From: Zygnema cylindricum
Taxonomy: Eukaryota > Streptophyta > Zygnematophyceae > Zygnematales > Zygnemataceae
DNA: 12,500 nt
Direction of reading: 5' to 3'
Assembly: GCA_037447655.1 (NCBI GenBank)
Contig: JBBHKE010003256.1
Location: forward strand, 99,379 to 111,878
Positions 9,269 to 12,500 of this stretch are shown here, in pieces (position 1 is the stretch's first letter; the number at the start of each line of letters is the position of its first letter). Made by a program: the position numbers and the translations under genes. The notes beneath the pieces are model-generated. The model was not told the DNA's origin. It did not search any database and worked only from the letters and a program-made list of their open reading frames with translations.

Positions 9269-9277
9269 TTGATACCA
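9266..9277 (-). other. Primer-binding site, initiator tRNA-Met type
   Basis: The minus strand reads TGGTATCAAAGC, two bases (AT) inside the 5' LTR. The common plant retroelement site complementary to the 3' end of initiator tRNA-Met is TGGTATCAGAGC, so this differs at one base. Beyond 12 bases the match stops. It primes minus-strand DNA synthesis and fixes the inner edge of the 5' LTR at 9280. Confidence 0.85.
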
Positions 9278-9949
9278 TATGTAATAGGATATCCTACCTC
9301 TCATAAAATCTCATGACTACAACCAATTTAAACCACACTTTTTTCACATTGGAAAATACACATCCACATTAGAAAGCACTCACATAAGGATAAACTTAAA
9401 ATTAGAAGAAACTTTTGTCCACATAACAATAGCTTAGTCTCTTGCCCTCGTGGCTCAACCCTTTTTTTAAAGTGTTTTCCACTACTCTCCACTCTTAAGA
9501 ATTATATCGTTTAACTACTAAAACACTACTTAGTTAGTAAGAGATTTCAATGCAAAAATGCCATTGCTCCAACTTGGTTTTAATCTCTCAAGACCAAGAT
9601 CAGTCAAAATTTCCACAAAATTTTCCAAAGGAAAATATGTTTACTTTTCTCTTAGACTTTACCATTTATCCATCATCGCCCTAGACTAGCCAGGCCAGAG
9701 TCAATGCCATGTTGAACAGGTTTTACTTGGGCCAATCATTGATCATCAAGGATTCAGATTGATCAATGCAAAAGCGTGCGAAATCTCTCACTAACTACGT
9801 AGCATTTTCTAACCAATCATACGTTACATTTTACTACGTAACATTTACGTGCAAAAGTGCGCGCGAATTGAAAGGCAACTTCGCACGTTCGCGCTCCACA
9901 AATTTTACACGCGAAACTACCTTCGAAATTTACAAATTTGAACTCATGA

Positions 9950-9977
9950 CGTTTCGTACTAAAAATCGTACGAAACG
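9950..9977. repeat. Perfect LTR hairpin, 5' copy
   Basis: CGTTTCGTAC and GTACGAAACG are exact 10-bp complements around the 8-base loop TAAAAATC. It lies about 30 bases downstream of the candidate TATA box in element orientation, so it could fall at the start of the transcript. Confidence 0.75.
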
Positions 9978-10008
9978 AACCATCATATTTAATAAACGAC
10001 TATTAGTA

Positions 10009-10016
10009 CTTTATAG
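10009..10016 (-). promoter_or_regulatory. Candidate LTR TATA box, 5' LTR copy
   Basis: The minus strand reads CTATAAAG, kept unchanged in both LTRs despite about 8 percent divergence overall. If it is the promoter, U3 is only about 230-260 bp and most of the LTR is R plus U5, which is unusual but not unknown. Confidence 0.4.
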
Positions 10017-10244
10017 ACGTACGCCTGAAATTTTGCGGCTTCTTTTGACCATTGACCCGTTTCAATGATACCCACTTGTAATATTGACCTCGCGTTGTAG
10101 CCTAAATACACCAATCCATATATCTTTAAAATACTAAATCTAATCGTGCGATTCTTTCGTGGACGTCTACCAAATTCAAAACTCTATATTTGTAACACTT
10201 AAATACCCATTTGCGAACAAGTTTGATCAACTATTAGTGTTTCA

Positions 10245-10717
10245 TATGAGTAGTTTATGATTATTTTGCCCATTTGTTTAGTTTTTTTATTGTTATAATA
10301 GAAAAAAAGTCATGAAGTTGCGTATGAGATTCAATTTTTATTAGATGCTACTTTTCGTGTTGAACAACCACGTTTTTAGTCATTTAAAGTATAACGGATT
10401 CGAAACCGATGTTAAGCTGAAGTTTGAATTCTAAATACACGGTAAAAAAATCACAACACCGAGATATTGGCGTGACCACGAGGCCCTATTTGTAAACGCT
10501 AGAGCTCTGTAGCACGGTGTCTTATCGCCACTCAAAGCATTAATTTCTTTAAGTGAAACTGCATAAAAAAAAATCACATAAGTGCTTGCATAGCATGACG
10601 ATACTCGTTTGTTTTATAGATATAAACTATCTTATCGCATCGTTGGTCACAGGTATCGGATATATTGAGAGTCGTCAAACCGTCTCGCTGTATGGAAGCA
10701 TGGAACTATGGAGGAGG
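10245..10717. other. AT-rich spacer between retrotransposon and tandem repeat
   Basis: I see no gene or mobile-element signature here. One frame of 76 codons starts at 10553 but runs straight into the hAT-like repeat and has no recognisable motif. The last dozen bases (CTATGGAGGAGG, 10706-10717) resemble the sequence at the later repeat junctions (CTATGTGG). Confidence 0.55.
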
Positions 10718-11315
10718 CAGAGGTCGCAAACGGTCAACCGAAACCGTGACCGACCGTTAACCGACTGCCCTAGCGGATCCTGAACCGATTCGGTTGCCAA
10801 ATTTTGGGGGCTGGGTGGTTGCGGTTGGTTGATTCACCATAAAATAAAAATAGTTGGTTACAGTCGCTTAAGTAAAAAACCAAAAAAAATGAAAATTTTG
10901 TACTGTCCATAGAATCTAACATTATTGCACTTTGTACTCTTTGGCATTGTGGAAGTACGTGACATCATGCTTAACGTCTCAAATATGACACGATAGTAAC
11001 ACTATTTATTTCGCAAATCTTAGGGAACGCGACAAATCGTAATTAATGGCTTATTTATACTTTGTACATTATTGCAAAGTACATTAACGTTAATAACAAT
11101 GAGCGTTGTAATTTTCTACTTTTTCGGTTACGGGCGGGTACGACTAGTCGCGAGAAATCGAGTTCTAGTTAACTTTTATTTTCGTTAACGCCGGTCGGTT
11201 AACGGTTAACAATTTTGGAGCGTGACAAAACCCGGTCGGGCGTCGGTTACTCAGATTTAAAAAAAAAAAAACGGTCGGTTTCGGTTATGTAAAATTTTGA
11301 CTTTTGTGACCTCTG
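10718..11315. mobile_element. hAT-like non-autonomous DNA transposon, copy 1 (598 bp)
   Basis: The left end reads CAGAGGTCGCAAACGGTCAA. The right end, read on the minus strand, is CAGAGGTCACAAAAGTCAAA. These are terminal inverted repeats matching at 12 of the first 13 bases and starting with CAGAG, as is typical of hAT elements. The flanks are GGAGGAGG (10710-10717) and GGAGGATG (11316-11323), a 7-of-8 match to the 8-bp target duplication that hAT elements make. Both ends are crowded with CGGTCGGTT, GGTTAAC and ACCGACC motifs, like the repeated subterminal transposase sites of Ac/Ds-type elements. No transposase is encoded. Assignment to hAT is by ends and duplication length. The superfamily call is an inference and the family is not one I recognise. 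Confidence 0.75.
11083..11094. repeat. 12-bp perfect palindrome in copy 1
   Basis: ATTAACGTTAAT is its own reverse complement. Just before it, TACTTTG and CAAAGTA (11058-11081) form a 7-bp hairpin. Both lie in the 42 bases found only in copy 1, at the place where copy 2 carries about 390 different bases. Confidence 0.6.
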
Positions 11316-11375
11316 GGAGGATGGCAGATATTTACATCGGTCCAGCGAATTGAGATGTATTATGATTCTATGTGG
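11316..11375. repeat. 60-bp spacer following copy 1
   Basis: This block lies outside the inverted-repeat ends of copy 1 but is repeated at 12390-12449 after copy 2, with 7 differences. It includes CATCGGTCCAGCGAA in both copies and ends with CTATGTGG in both. It shows that the duplication unit is the element plus adjoining sequence, not the transposon alone. Confidence 0.85.
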
Positions 11376-11630
11376 CACAGGTCGCAAACGGTCAACCGAA
11401 ACCGTGACCGCCCGTTAACTGACCGCCTGCGCCGGATCCGGAACGGATTCGGTTGCCAAATTTTGGGGGTCGGGCGGTTACGGTCGGTTGACTCACCAAG
11501 AAAAAAAAAACGATCAGTTACGGTCGGTCAAACAAAAAACCAAAAAAAATGAAAATTTTGTATTTTTTTTTTCCAACATATTATTGTTCTTTGTACTTTT
11601 GGTATCGTGGAAGTACGTGGCATCATGATT

Positions 11631-11760
11631 AGCGTTGCAAATCTGACACGGTACTGTAGTAAGCTATTTATTTCGCAAATCAAAGGGAACGCGACAAGGC
11701 GTCGCAAATCTGACACGGTAGTAACACTATTCATTTCGCAAATCTTAAGGAACGCGACAA
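11631..11760. repeat. Local tandem duplication in copy 2, units of 67 and 63 bp
   Basis: Both units contain CGCAAATCTGACACGGTA and then TTTCGCAAATC, and end in GGAACGCGACAA. They lie at 11631-11697 and 11698-11760. Copy 1 has a single counterpart at 10971-11035. That counterpart is closer to the second unit (both read GTAACACTAT), so the first unit has diverged more or was the added one. Confidence 0.85.
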
Positions 11761-11780
11761 ATCGTATTTATTGGCTTATT

Positions 11781-12172
11781 CCGTTTTTTTTCTTTTTCCA
11801 TCGGTGTTTTTTTTTTTTTGACATTTCGTATTCTCTTATGTGATTGGTCCCCTAGTTTGTTCAGAAGTTTGCGTCGGATTGAATTCTTGTACGGTTCACG
11901 TCCGTGCGCTTCGTTTTCGAAATTCTTCAAAAATGAAAAAGTGCATTCCGAACACAATGTCTGATGGCGGACGGCAGTTGCCGTTTGGTTTTTGCAGCTG
12001 TCGAGTTTTGACGCATAGAACTGCATCTTTTGTCCGCTGCTACGCTCCAAAACGGTCGAAACCAACCGCCCCAACCGTCACCGCAACATTTTTTGTCATT
12101 TTACGAAATTTGGCGTACGGATCCCAAAATTTATGACATCGTTTTCCCATTTTTCCAAGTGTGAACAACGCA
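11781..12172. other. Block private to copy 2
   Basis: These 392 bp replace 42 bp of copy 1. They start with long T runs and include a stretch rich in AACCGCC, AACCGTC and ACCGC (about 12050-12088) resembling the element's own subterminal motifs in inverted orientation. It may be ancestral interior that copy 1 lost, or a later insertion. I found no terminal repeats or target duplication at its edges, which favours internal deletion in copy 1. Confidence 0.65.
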
Positions 12173-12389
12173 AATGAGCGTTGTAATTTTGTACTTTTTC
12201 GGTTACGGGCGGGCACGGCTTGTCGCAAGAAATCGAGTTCCGGTCAACTTTTATTTTCGTAAACGCCGGTCGGTTAACGGTTAACAATTTTGTAGCGTGA
12301 CATAACCCGGTCGGGCGTCGGTTACTCAGATTTTGAAAAAAAAAACGGTCGGTTTCGGTTATGTAAAATTTTGACTTTTGCGACCTCTG

Positions 12390-12449
12390 GGAGGAGGGCA
12401 GATACGTACATCGGTCCAGCGAAGTGAGATGTATCGGGATTCTATGTGG
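12390..12449. repeat. 60-bp spacer following copy 2
   Basis: This is the second copy of the block at 11316-11375. It ends exactly at CTATGTGG (12442-12449). After that, sequence similarity stops and no third element begins within the window. Confidence 0.85.
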
Positions 12450-12500
12450 TTACACCGTGTACCGTAATCAGCGTTAACAATTTTTCGCGACTGAAAACAT
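12450..12500. other. Short unassigned end of window
   Basis: These 51 bases follow the tandem repeat. I see nothing recognisable in them. Confidence 0.5.

Larger units (their letters stand above)
2437..10244 (-). mobile_element. Ty3/gypsy LTR retrotransposon, probably chromovirus, complete but inactive
   Basis: The element has two direct LTRs of about 966 bp, both running TG to CA. A 12-base site resembling the initiator tRNA-Met primer site lies two bases inside the 5' LTR. A purine-rich tract abuts the 3' LTR. The interior of about 5.9 kb encodes, on the minus strand, gag, protease, reverse transcriptase, RNase H and integrase in that order, which defines Ty3/gypsy rather than copia. A degenerate tail after integrase resembles a chromodomain, suggesting a plant chromovirus, but I cannot assign the clade. 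Every coding domain is broken by stops or frameshifts. No target-site duplication is visible: the flanks are TGAAT at 2432-2436 and TATGA at 10245-10249. No second element is nested inside it. It would need proteins from an intact relative to move. Confidence 0.95.
9280..10244 (-). repeat. 5' LTR of the retrotransposon
   Basis: This 965-bp direct repeat pairs with 2437-3402. On the plus strand it opens with TGTAATAGGAT and closes with GTGTTTCA, so the termini are TG and CA. It would have driven transcription toward lower coordinates, into gag. It contains a candidate TATA motif (10009-10016), a perfect 10-bp-arm hairpin (9950-9977) and several ACGT cores (for example in CTACGTAG near 9797, near 9837 and near 9847) that are mostly shared with the other LTR. 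Confidence 0.95.
11376..12389. mobile_element. hAT-like non-autonomous DNA transposon, copy 2 (about 1014 bp)
   Basis: The left end reads CACAGGTCGCAAACGGTCAA, one base off copy 1. The right end, read on the minus strand, is CAGAGGTCGCAAAAGTCAAA. The outer parts align with copy 1 almost throughout: 11376-11780 with 10718-11055, and 12173-12389 with 11098-11315. It differs by a local duplication at 11631-11760 and a private block at 11781-12172. The bases before the left end (CTATGTGG) and after the right end (GGAGGAGG) do not match, so this copy did not arise by a simple separate insertion. It contains no transposase. Small frames at 11745-12136 on both strands have no motif I recognise. Confidence 0.7.

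Noticed and set aside
3403-9279. Integrated pararetrovirus (caulimovirid) instead of a retrotransposon
   Set aside because: Integrase, paired LTRs, a primer-binding site next to an LTR and a terminal purine tract all fit an LTR retrotransposon. No movement protein is seen.
3403-9279. Copia-type retrotransposon
   Set aside because: Integrase follows RNase H here. In copia elements it precedes reverse transcriptase.
9766-10068. 100-codon plus-strand frame inside the 5' LTR
   Set aside because: It lies antisense within the LTR and is not kept open in the other LTR, where a stop interrupts the same frame. It has no recognisable domain.
11745-12136. Overlapping frames of about 100 codons on both strands in copy 2
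   Set aside because: They span the boundary between shared repeat and the private block, have no motif, and have no counterpart in copy 1. They are probably chance frames in CpG-rich DNA.
10718-12449. CRISPR array or bacterial repeat
   Set aside because: Units are hundreds of bases long with transposon-like inverted ends, and the setting is eukaryotic.

Overview
The window looks like nuclear DNA from a plant, probably an angiosperm. It is AT-rich, has no long intact reading frame, and is dominated by transposable elements. The plant assignment rests on a chromovirus-type Ty3/gypsy retrotransposon whose primer-binding site matches the plant initiator tRNA-Met type, and on a plant-style non-autonomous hAT-like repeat. 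No functional host gene, RNA gene, CRISPR array or prokaryotic operon was found.

Layout. Positions 1-2436 are AT-rich sequence with no gene I can support. Positions 2437-10244 are one complete but dead Ty3/gypsy LTR retrotransposon on the minus strand. Read in its own direction it runs: 5' LTR (10244-9280), primer-binding site (9277-9266), a long leader with two tandem duplications (9265-8412), gag with three CCHC zinc knuckles (8411 to about 7250), protease (about 7040-6640), a protease-RT linker (to about 6174), reverse transcriptase (to about 5609), RNase H (to about 4950), integrase (to about 3770), a decayed C-terminal tail that may be a chromodomain (to about 3440), polypurine tract (3415-3403) and 3' LTR (3402-2437). 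The domain order PR-RT-RH-INT is the Ty3/gypsy order.

The retrotransposon cannot function by itself. I count at least a dozen in-frame stops and several frameshifts, two of them at homopolymer runs. The protease active-site triad reads DSR instead of DSG. Two of the three integrase catalytic acids are replaced (D to N and E to K). The LTRs differ at about 80 of 966 positions by hand count, roughly 8 percent, so the insertion is not recent. The five bases flanking the two LTRs do not match, so no target-site duplication is visible.

Positions 10245-10717 are unremarkable AT-rich sequence. From 10718 to 12449 lie two head-to-tail copies of a CpG-rich repeat. Each copy is a hAT-like non-autonomous element with short terminal inverted repeats of the form CAGAGGTCGCAAA, followed by a 60-bp spacer that is also duplicated. 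Copy 1 is flanked by near-identical 8-bp sequences (GGAGGAGG and GGAGGATG), as expected of hAT insertion. Copy 2 carries an extra block of about 390 bp and a local 65-bp duplication. This tandem array is the least ordinary part of the window.
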